A stretch of DNA of 64,000 nucleotides, taken from contig JAEZZY010000040.1 of assembly GCA_023418315.1 (NCBI GenBank), forward strand, positions 62,001 to 126,000, written 5' to 3'. Of this stretch, positions 43,259-50,341 are shown piece after piece; position 1 is the stretch's first letter; each line of letters starts with the position of its first letter. Source of the stretch: Bacteroidota bacterium. GTDB taxonomy: Bacteria > Bacteroidota > Bacteroidia > Chitinophagales > Chitinophagaceae. The notes below the pieces were generated by a model. It worked only from the letters and a program-made list of their open reading frames with translations, was not told the DNA's origin and ran no database searches. The translations under genes were made by a program, and so were the position numbers.

Positions 43259-44515
43259 CTACACCACCATTCCCGCAGCAACAGTCTCATTTGTTGCATC
43301 ATCTACCAAGATTACACTTCCTGTTATCCTATTCTGGCGATAGCTGTCAATCATCAGGGGTTGGGTGGTTCTTAGAGTTACCCTGCCTATATCGTTCATT
43401 TCTATCTGCTTATCCTCCTCTAAACGCTCCAGGGTATTGATGTTTATCTTATAAACAACATCTTTTATTATTGCCTTCTGCGTATTGCAGGCATGCATAA
43501 CGGTGTATTTGGTGCGAGGTTGAGGGCCTTTATTGTTCAGCCAGCAAAGCATGAGATCAAATTCCTGTTTAGGTTCCGGTTGATTCCCGGTTTTAGCAAT
43601 CATATCCCCCCGGCTGATGTCAATATCATCTTCTAAGGTAATGCTTACAGACATGGGAGCATAGGCTTCCATTACTTCGCCCGCAAAAGAATCAATGGTT
43701 TTTATTTTGGAGGTAAACCCGGAAGGCAAAACGGTAATATCATCTCCTTTTCTAAATATACCGCTGGCAATTCTACCGGCATATCCCCGGTAATCAATAA
43801 AGCCTTCCCGCTGCGGACGAATGACTGTCTGTACCGGAAAACGAGCATCTAGTTTATTAATATCACTACCTATATGTATCGTTTCCAAAGTATGTAACAA
43901 AGTAGCGCCCAAATACCAGTCCATAGTTTCCGAACGGTTCACTACATTATCGCCCTTTAAGGCGCTAATCGGAATAAAAGTTACGTCGCTTACATCCAGC
44001 TTAGAAGCCACTTGCTCATACTCCTGAATAATTTTATTATACACTTCTTCGGAATAATCCACCAAATCCATTTTGTTGACACAAACAATCAAATGCGGGA
44101 TTTGTAATAAGGAGGCAATAAAGGAATGTCGCTTGGTTTGCTCAATGACTCCATTACGGGCATCAATTAATATAATGGCGGCATTTGCTGTAGATGCCCC
44201 TGTAACCATATTCCGGGTATATTCGATATGCCCCGGGGTATCTGCAATAATAAATTTACGTTTCGGAGTGGTAAAATAACGATAGGCTACGTCTATGGTG
44301 ATGCCCTGCTCTCTTTCTTCTCTTAATCCATCCGTAAACATAGCGAGATCCAGATTATCATGCCCTTTCTTTCGGCTGGAGCTTTCTACGGCTTCCAACT
44401 GATCTTCAAATATAGATTTGGAATCATAAAGTAGCCTTCCTATAAGAGTGCTCTTGCCATCATCAACGCTTCCGGCAGTGGTGAAACGTAATAATTGGTT
44501 ATTGTTTATTTCCAT
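43259..44515 (-). CDS. cysN: Sulfate adenylyltransferase, GTPase subunit CysN
   Basis: A 418-residue GTPase that drives ATP sulfurylase (CysD) to make adenosine 5'-phosphosulfate. It has the P-loop TAGSVDDGKSTLIGRLLYD, switch region EREQGITIDVAYRYF, DTPGHIEYTRNM and the guanine motif NKMD, followed by EF-Tu-like beta domains. CysC is a separate gene, so this is not the CysNC fusion. It lies after a DUF2490 gene that separates it from cysD. Within a sulfotransferase-rich locus it most likely supplies PAPS for polysaccharide sulfation, not cysteine synthesis; no PAPS reductase gene is present. Confidence 0.95.
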   Translation of the reverse strand: MEINNNQLLRFTTAGSVDDGKSTLIGRLLYDSKSIFEDQLEAVESSSRKKGHDNLDLAMFTDGLREEREQGITIDVAYRYFTTPKRKFIIADTPGHIEYTRNMVTGASTANAAIILIDARNGVIEQTKRHSFIASLLQIPHLIVCVNKMDLVDYSEEVYNKIIQEYEQVASKLDVSDVTFIPISALKGDNVVNRSETMDWYLGATLLHTLETIHIGSDINKLDARFPVQTVIRPQREGFIDYRGYAGRIASGIFRKGDDITVLPSGFTSKIKTIDSFAGEVMEAYAPMSVSITLEDDIDISRGDMIAKTGNQPEPKQEFDLMLCWLNNKGPQPRTKYTVMHACNTQKAIIKDVVYKININTLERLEEDKQIEMNDIGRVTLRTTQPLMIDSYRQNRITGSVILVDDATNETVAAGMVV

Positions 44516-44537
44516 TTCAAAAATTTTTATGTTGTTA

Positions 44538-45296
44538 TTAAGATCTTCGTTTAGCTTTTAAGTTTAGCTTGCTGTTTATCGAAAGCCATAGGATATCTGT
44601 CGCTTTATAGCTGCCAGGTTTGTTTTCCGCACTAAATTGGTAATTATACAGTAAAGAACTATTCAAGTTTTTAGACCAATGAAGGGAAATACCTGTAACT
44701 AATCTGTTTTGGTCAAAGATATTATAAACGATATGCTTTCCTGCATTTATGAAAAGCTCATTTCCAAGATAAAGGGAAAAGCTATGAGTAGAGAAACGAA
44801 AGAGTCGAATATCTCCACCCAGTTTATATCTAAACCGCCAGGAATATCGTTGGTCATTTTGTTCATCCGTTTGATGTATGAATCGTTCTTCTACCCTCAA
44901 GCGATGCTCTATTTTGAATTTATCCATAAGTTGCTGCACTGTCTGAATATCCTGGAAAAACCTATATTCTATTTCTGTTAATTTTGACGCTTGAAAATAA
45001 TCTGCATAAGCAATACCGGCAGCTATTCGGAGGTTCGGTAATATAGAATAAGCTATTCCACTCCTAACAATGAATTGCCTTGGTTCCGAAAAACTTTCTT
45101 TCATTCTATAGCCCACATCAAATAATAAATTGATTTTTTCGGATACAGCGTACTGTTGATATGAATGTATCCACTGCTGATTGGTATGGCTTATTGTTTT
45201 CTGGGCATATAAATGATTACTTGATAAAGCGAACCCTATATGTAACCCAACAATAAACAGTAGCTTATTCACTTGCGTTTTTACAGGGTAAATCAA
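44538..45296 (-). CDS. DUF2490 outer-membrane beta-barrel protein
   Basis: A 252-residue protein with an N-terminal signal peptide (KLLFIVGLHIGFALSSNHLYA, quoted as LLFIVGLHIGFALSS) and alternating beta strands throughout, ending in a strand-like KATDILWLSINSKLNLK. The pattern (WIHSYQQYAVSEKINLLFDV, HRLRVEERFI, YRLR-like strands) fits DUF2490. These are predicted outer-membrane barrels of unknown function. It sits between cysD and cysN, with ATGA overlap to cysD, so it is made together with the sulfate-activation enzymes. A role in passage or anchoring of the sulfated polymer, or in sulfate entry, is possible but unproven. Confidence 0.75.
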   Translation of the reverse strand: MIYPVKTQVNKLLFIVGLHIGFALSSNHLYAQKTISHTNQQWIHSYQQYAVSEKINLLFDVGYRMKESFSEPRQFIVRSGIAYSILPNLRIAAGIAYADYFQASKLTEIEYRFFQDIQTVQQLMDKFKIEHRLRVEERFIHQTDEQNDQRYSWRFRYKLGGDIRLFRFSTHSFSLYLGNELFINAGKHIVYNIFDQNRLVTGISLHWSKNLNSSLLYNYQFSAENKPGSYKATDILWLSINSKLNLKAKRRS

Positions 45297-46198
45297 AAAT
45301 ACCCCTGTTTTTTGCGGTCTTCCATTGCCGTTTCAGAACGTTTGTCATCCGCCCTGTTTCCTCGTTCTGTCTGTCTCATTGCGGCCACCTCTGTTACTAT
45401 TTTTGATAGAGTATCCGCATCTGATTCAATACCGCCGGTTATGGTAATATCACCCAAGGTGCGGAAGCGGATTTTTTTAACTACAATTTCTTCTCTGTCA
45501 TCCAATCTTAAAAATTCGGAATTGGGTATCCAGGAATTATTCCTCCATACCACTTCTCTATCATGCGCAAAATACAAAGAAGGAATAGCGATGTTTTCTC
45601 TGTGAATATAATTCCAAACGTCCATTTCCGTCCAGTTACTAATTGGAAACGCTCTGAAATGCTCTCCTTCGAAATGCTTTCCGTTCAGTAAGTTCCACAA
45701 CTCCGGACGCTGATTTTTAGGATTCCATTGTCCAAATTCATCTCTATGGGAAAAAAAGCGCTCTTTGGCTCTGGCTTTTTCTTCATCTCTTCTACCCCCA
45801 CCAATCGCGCAATCAATTTTGTTTTCTTCGATGGTGTCTAATAAGGTAGTAATTTGCAAAGCATTCCGGCTGGCGTTTTTACCTCGTTCTTCCGCCACTC
45901 TACCTTTATCAATAGAGTGCTGAACGGAGCCCACAATCAATTGTGCGCCTAATTCCTTCACCAAGTTATCCCGAAATTGCATGGTTTCCGGAAAATTATG
46001 TCCGGTATCCACATGCATTAATGGAAAGGGTATTCGCGCAGGATGAAAAGCTTTTCTCGCCAGGTGGGTTACTACGATGGAGTCTTTACCCCCTGAAAAA
46101 AGAATAACCGGATTTTGAAACTGTGCCCATACCTCTCTGAGGATATAAATGGCCTCCGATTCTAATTCGTCTAAATAATTCAAATAGTACTGGCTCAT
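45293..46198 (-). CDS. cysD: Sulfate adenylyltransferase subunit CysD
   Basis: A 301-residue PP-loop ATP sulfurylase subunit. The ATP-binding motif is ILFSGGKDSIVVTHLARKAF (near residues 32-51); MHVDTGHNFPETMQFRD and AIGGGRRDEEKARAKER are typical of CysD. It forms APS from sulfate and ATP with the help of CysN. It overlaps cysC by 4 bp and the DUF2490 gene by 4 bp, showing a tight operon. The C-terminus is the usual basic RGNRADDKRSETAMEDRKKQ form. Confidence 0.95.
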   Translation of the reverse strand: MSQYYLNYLDELESEAIYILREVWAQFQNPVILFSGGKDSIVVTHLARKAFHPARIPFPLMHVDTGHNFPETMQFRDNLVKELGAQLIVGSVQHSIDKGRVAEERGKNASRNALQITTLLDTIEENKIDCAIGGGRRDEEKARAKERFFSHRDEFGQWNPKNQRPELWNLLNGKHFEGEHFRAFPISNWTEMDVWNYIHRENIAIPSLYFAHDREVVWRNNSWIPNSEFLRLDDREEIVVKKIRFRTLGDITITGGIESDADTLSKIVTEVAAMRQTERGNRADDKRSETAMEDRKKQGYF

Positions 46199-46794
46199 GA
46201 TTTGATTTTTATACGTTCTAAAATATAATTTGTTATATCGGTGGCAGCTTCTTCTGCCGTTATTTCTTCTGTTTTAATTTCCCTATCGGGACGGGCAGGG
46301 GCTTCATAGGGGGCGCTGATACCTGTAAAATCCCTGATTTCTCCGGCACGTGCTTTTTTATATAAGCCTTTCACATCTCTTCGTTCACATTCCGCTAAGG
46401 AGGTATTTACATATATCTCGATAAAATCTTCCGCTCCTACAATATTCTTGACCATTTCCCTATCACTTCTCAAGGGGGATACAAAAGCACTTAATACGAT
46501 AACACCAGCGTCTGTAAAAAGTTTAGCAACTTCAGCGATTCGCCTCAGATTCTCCTTACGGTCTTCGGGAGAGAAGCCTAAGCCTTTATTGATACCCAAA
46601 CGGATATTATCACCATCTAAGGTATAAACCTGTAAACCTTTATCAAAAAGCTGCCGCTCTACGATATTGGCTATAGTAGATTTACCTGAACCGGAAAGCC
46701 CGGTGAACCAAACCACTTGGGATTCGTGTTTGTTTCTGAAACCTCTTTTTTTCCTGTCAATATGATATGACTGATAAAATAAATTATTGTTCAA
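46195..46794 (-). CDS. cysC: Adenylyl-sulfate kinase
   Basis: A 199-residue kinase that phosphorylates APS to PAPS, the donor for sulfotransferases. The P-loop is WFTGLSGSGKSTIAN; other family marks are YTLDGDNIRLGINKGLGFS and FVSPLRSDREMVK, and the lid region KARAGEIRDFTGI. PAPS made here can be used directly by the sulfotransferases encoded 6-14 kb downstream in the same strand. No cysH-like reductase is in the window, which argues for sulfation and against assimilation as the purpose. Confidence 0.95.
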   Translation of the reverse strand: MNNNLFYQSYHIDRKKRGFRNKHESQVVWFTGLSGSGKSTIANIVERQLFDKGLQVYTLDGDNIRLGINKGLGFSPEDRKENLRRIAEVAKLFTDAGVIVLSAFVSPLRSDREMVKNIVGAEDFIEIYVNTSLAECERRDVKGLYKKARAGEIRDFTGISAPYEAPARPDREIKTEEITAEEAATDITNYILERIKIKS

Positions 46795-46812
46795 TGCTTT
46801 TATATTATATAA

Positions 46813-47313
46813 TTATTGTTTTACAACATCAGCTTTTTTGATGTTCTCTTTTTTTACCCGAGCCGATTTTATTTTCCGGATATTCCGCATTCTGTATCTA
46901 CGTTCCAGACCATAGCTAACTCTATACCAAGCCCTTTCATGGAGATAGTACAAAATCATCTTAGTCAGCACTTCCGCTAGGCTAATTTTGAATCCGGCAA
47001 AAGGATTTCCTGAAATAACCCAACCCAGTACAAAAGTATCTATTGACCCGATTACTCGCCAAGTTACCGTTTTCATAAGATGGCGTTTTTTGCTTTCTAT
47101 CTTTTTACCATCTTTAGTAAGATTTAATTTATACCATGCCCTTTCATGCAAATAGTACAAAATCATCTTAGTAGCCAGCTCTACCGCACCTATTTTAAGA
47201 CCGGTCATGGCATTGCCGGTTATTAACCATGCGAGCAGCATGGTATCCAGCGTTCCTATGATGCGCCAGGTTACGGCTTTGGCTATATGCCTTTTGTGGG
47301 AATTATCTTTCAT
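46813..47313 (-). CDS. Tandem DUF2061 membrane protein
   Basis: A 166-residue protein made of two similar halves, each a DUF2061 unit: KAVTWRIIGTLDTMLLAWLI ... KMILYYLHERAWY (about 10-62) and KTVTWRVIGSIDTFVLGWVI ... KMILYYLHERAWY (about 77-130). Each unit has two hydrophobic helices. The C-terminal tail is strongly basic (RRYRMRNIRKIKSARVKK). DUF2061 is often found beside sulfate-activation and CysQ genes, which is also its place here (overlapping cysQ by 11 bp). Function unknown; a membrane role connected to PAPS/PAP metabolism or sulfate handling is an inference from context. Confidence 0.85.
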   Translation of the reverse strand: MKDNSHKRHIAKAVTWRIIGTLDTMLLAWLITGNAMTGLKIGAVELATKMILYYLHERAWYKLNLTKDGKKIESKKRHLMKTVTWRVIGSIDTFVLGWVISGNPFAGFKISLAEVLTKMILYYLHERAWYRVSYGLERRYRMRNIRKIKSARVKKENIKKADVVKQ

Positions 47314-48100
47314 TCCTTACTATAAAATAGGGATTTAATAAATTGGGCTTATTATAAATCAATTCCTCTCCGGTATCAAAATTCAACACGCTGCACCCTG
47401 CAAATTTGGCTATAGCATGGGCAGCGGCTGTATCCCATTCCATCGTAGGTGCAATGCGGGGATAGACATCTGCATTCCCTTCCGCTACTAAACATAGTTT
47501 TAAAGAACTCCCTTTGCTGATGGTTTCAATCTGCCCCTGTTCTTTTTTGCATTGGTCAATAAACACCTGTGTTTCCGGAGATAAATGGGAGCGCGAGGCT
47601 ACAATGGTATAAACGGAGGGTCTTTGACCCGCTTGTAGTTTTTTGGATGCGGCCCTTAATCTGCTGATATCCGTAGTATCGGTATGATCATCTATCGTTA
47701 TTACATAAGCCCCTATCTCATTATCCGCAAAAAACAATTGCTGAGTAGCCGGCACATATACTACCCCTAAAACCGGTTTTTCGTTTTCAATCAAAGCGAT
47801 ATTGACGGTAAACTCATCATTTTTTTTAATGAACTCTTTGGTGCCGTCTAAAGGATCCACCATCCAGAATCTGTCCCATGTTTTTCTTTCGTTATAATCA
47901 ATCGCTTTCCCTTCTTCACTAAGAATGGGATATTGTTCCCCTAATTCTTTTTTTATCACCCTATCCGCAGCCCTATCGGCTTCCGTTAAAGGAGATTTAT
48001 CATCTTTATACTCCACGGAAAAGTCTTTTTTATAAACTTCCATGATGGCTTGGCCTCCTTTGACGGCTGCATGAATAGCTTTAGTTATTTCTAATTGCAT
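47303..48100 (-). CDS. cysQ: 3'(2'),5'-bisphosphate nucleotidase CysQ
   Basis: A 265-residue phosphatase of the inositol monophosphatase fold. It removes the 3'-phosphate from PAP, the by-product of sulfotransferases, which would otherwise inhibit them. Metal-binding motifs are seen: SPLTEADRAADRVI, ILSEEGKAI, the signature WMVDPLDGTKEFIKKNDEFT and WDTAAAHAIAKFAGC. It is the first gene of the sulfate block and is followed by DUF2061, cysC, cysD, DUF2490 and cysN. The 183 bp upstream, before rfbB ends, hold no gene and no clear promoter. Confidence 0.93.
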   Translation of the reverse strand: MQLEITKAIHAAVKGGQAIMEVYKKDFSVEYKDDKSPLTEADRAADRVIKKELGEQYPILSEEGKAIDYNERKTWDRFWMVDPLDGTKEFIKKNDEFTVNIALIENEKPVLGVVYVPATQQLFFADNEIGAYVITIDDHTDTTDISRLRAASKKLQAGQRPSVYTIVASRSHLSPETQVFIDQCKKEQGQIETISKGSSLKLCLVAEGNADVYPRIAPTMEWDTAAAHAIAKFAGCSVLNFDTGEELIYNKPNLLNPYFIVRNER

Positions 48101-48283
48101 GATTGGGAAAAGATGTTTTTCAATATTATTCGTCTGATATAATAATTCATATTATTCAAGCTGCGAACATATCAGTTGCGTCAGTTAATCTTCTATTATT
48201 CCGACCTTAGGGTGAACTTTCCACAATCAGCTTGCCAACAATGGATTAATTAATCAAATAATTCTTTTTGTAAGATATTTCGT

Positions 48284-49336
48284 TCACCCCGCATACTGCA
48301 TTTCATAGTAGTTCTGATAATCCCCACTCGTTACATTCTTCAGCCATTCCTCGTTTTCTAAATACCAGTCTATGGTTTTGGACAGGCCTTCTTCAAAGCT
48401 TACCGAGGGAGACCAGCCGAGTTCTTTATTGAGCTTGGTAGCATCAATCGCATAGCGGCGGTCATGGCCGGGCCGGTCTTTGATATAGCTGATGAGCCGG
48501 TCGGAGGTGCCGGGTTCGCGTCCTAATTTTTCATCCATTTGCCGGCAGAGCAGCTTCACCAGGTCTATATTCTGCCATTCGTTGAAACCGCCGATATTAT
48601 AGGTCTCACCGTTTTTCCCCTGATGAAAAACCTTATCAATAGCTCTTGCGTGATCCACCACATAGAGCCAGTCGCGGGTATATTTCCCGTCGCCATATAC
48701 CGGCAGCGGTTTGTTGTTTTGAATATTGTTGATAAACAAAGGAATCAGTTTTTCCGGAAAATGGTTCGGACCGTAGTTATTGGAGCAGTTGGTGAGTACA
48801 AACGGAAGTCCGTAGGTATTGCCATAAGCCCGTACCAGGTGGTCGGAAGCCGCTTTGGAAGCCGAGTAGGGCGATTGCGGGTCGTAGGGAGTGGTTTCTA
48901 AGAAGAAACCCGTTTCGCCGAGCGAGCCATAGACCTCATCGGTGGAGACATGGTAAAATCGTTTTCCTTCGTAATCTTCTTTCCACAGTTCCCTTGCTGC
49001 GTTCAGGAGGTTAGCCGTGCCCATTACATTGGTGCGGATAAAGGCGTTGGGATCCTGAATGGAGCGATCCACATGGCTTTCCGCCGCGAGGTGGATAATG
49101 CCGTCCGGACGGTAACGGGCAAACAATCCGGTTATCGCCTCCGCATCACAGATGTCCGCTTTTTCAAAATGGTAGTTGGGAGCCTGCTCCATATCTTTCA
49201 GGTTTTCCAGATTGCCGGCATAGGTGAGCGCGTCGAGGTTCACGATGCGGTAATCGGGATAGCTGTTCACAAACAAGCGTACGACATGCGAGCCGATAAA
49301 ACCCGCACCGCCTGTGATGATGAGTGTTTTTTGCAT
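48284..49336 (-). CDS. rfbB: dTDP-glucose 4,6-dehydratase
   Basis: A 350-residue extended SDR that makes dTDP-4-keto-6-deoxyglucose. NAD-binding GGAGFIGSHVVRLFVN is at the N-terminus; HLAAESHVDRSI and the catalytic YSASKAASDHLVRAYGNTYG are diagnostic for RfbB. It lies 65 bp after rfbA. The usual partners rfbC and rfbD, needed for dTDP-rhamnose, are absent. The keto sugar may instead go to the VioA-like aminotransferase at 37318. Confidence 0.96.
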   Translation of the reverse strand: MQKTLIITGGAGFIGSHVVRLFVNSYPDYRIVNLDALTYAGNLENLKDMEQAPNYHFEKADICDAEAITGLFARYRPDGIIHLAAESHVDRSIQDPNAFIRTNVMGTANLLNAARELWKEDYEGKRFYHVSTDEVYGSLGETGFFLETTPYDPQSPYSASKAASDHLVRAYGNTYGLPFVLTNCSNNYGPNHFPEKLIPLFINNIQNNKPLPVYGDGKYTRDWLYVVDHARAIDKVFHQGKNGETYNIGGFNEWQNIDLVKLLCRQMDEKLGREPGTSDRLISYIKDRPGHDRRYAIDATKLNKELGWSPSVSFEEGLSKTIDWYLENEEWLKNVTSGDYQNYYEMQYAG

Positions 49337-49401
49337 AAAAAATGAGTTGATTGGTGGAATGATGGATGAGTTAATAGGCTACTCTTTGCTGTATAAAATT
49401 G

Positions 49402-50274
49402 TTAGTTACCGTAAGGGGTCAGAATGCGTTTCAGATAGGCTCCGTAGCCGGATTTTGCAAAAACTTCCGCTTGCTTCATCAACTGCGCCTCATTAATCCA
49501 GCCATTATTATAAGCAATTTCTTCAATACAGCCTATTTTCAACCCCTGCCTTTTTTCGATGACTTCTATAAACTGTCCTGCCTGTATCAGGCTGTCGAAG
49601 GTACCGGTATCCAACCATGCCGTGCCTCTGTCGAGGACGCCTACTTCCAATTTGCCCTGTTCGAGATAGATTTTATTCACATCCGTGATTTCATATTCGC
49701 CGCGGGCGGAAGGCTGAATGTTTTGAGCAATCTCCACCACCGAATTATCATAAAAATATAAACCGGGTACGGCATAATTAGACTTGGGCTGAGCCGGTTT
49801 CTCTTCAATGCTCACGGCTTTATAGTCCTGATCAAATTCTACCACGCCGTAGCGCTCGGGATCCTGCACCGGGTAGGCAAAGACCACCGCCCCGTCGGGA
49901 TTGGCTTTCCTGCTGAGCAGCTTACCCATGCCGGAGCCGTAAAAAATATTATCCCCCAGTATCAATGCCGCAGCGTCTTTGCCTACAAACTCAGCACCTA
50001 ACACAAAGGCCTGCGCTAATCCGTTGGGCACCTGCTGCACCACATACTCAAAACGGCAGCCTACTTGCGCGCCGTCGCCGAGCAATTTCTTAAACCCTGC
50101 CTGATCTTCCGGAGTGGTGATAATCAAAATCTCCCGAATGCCCGCTAACATCAGCGTGGACAAAGGATAATAAATCATGGGCTTGTCATAAACCGGCATA
50201 AGTTGCTTGCTGACTGCAATGGTAAGGGGGTAAAGCCGAGTGCCGGAACCGCCGGCGAGAATGATGCCTTTCAT
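49402..50274 (-). CDS. rfbA: Glucose-1-phosphate thymidylyltransferase
   Basis: A 290-residue enzyme giving dTDP-glucose from dTTP and glucose-1-phosphate. Family motifs: IILAGGSGTRLYPLTIAVSK, PMIYYPLSTLMLAGIREILI, LILGDNIFYG and VEEKP-like SIEEKPAQPKSN, and WLDTGTFDSLIQA at the C-terminal half. Together with rfbB it supplies a dTDP-deoxy sugar to the polysaccharide. The gap to the upstream wzc gene (67 bp) is filled with three copies of a 17 bp repeat. Confidence 0.96.
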   Translation of the reverse strand: MKGIILAGGSGTRLYPLTIAVSKQLMPVYDKPMIYYPLSTLMLAGIREILIITTPEDQAGFKKLLGDGAQVGCRFEYVVQQVPNGLAQAFVLGAEFVGKDAAALILGDNIFYGSGMGKLLSRKANPDGAVVFAYPVQDPERYGVVEFDQDYKAVSIEEKPAQPKSNYAVPGLYFYDNSVVEIAQNIQPSARGEYEITDVNKIYLEQGKLEVGVLDRGTAWLDTGTFDSLIQAGQFIEVIEKRQGLKIGCIEEIAYNNGWINEAQLMKQAEVFAKSGYGAYLKRILTPYGN

Positions 50275-50287
50275 GGGGAATGGAGAG

Positions 50288-50336
50288 GTTGAGTGGTTGA
50301 TTAAGTTGAGTGGTTGATTAAGTTGAGTGGTTGATA
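50288..50336. repeat. 17 bp tandem repeat between wzc and rfbA
   Basis: GTTGAGTGGTTGATTAA occurs at 50288 and 50305, and a third partial copy at 50322. It is a local expansion of the GGTTGA repeat family. A shorter degenerate member lies at 49345-49375, before rfbB. Confidence 0.8.
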
Positions 50337-50341
50337 TGGGC

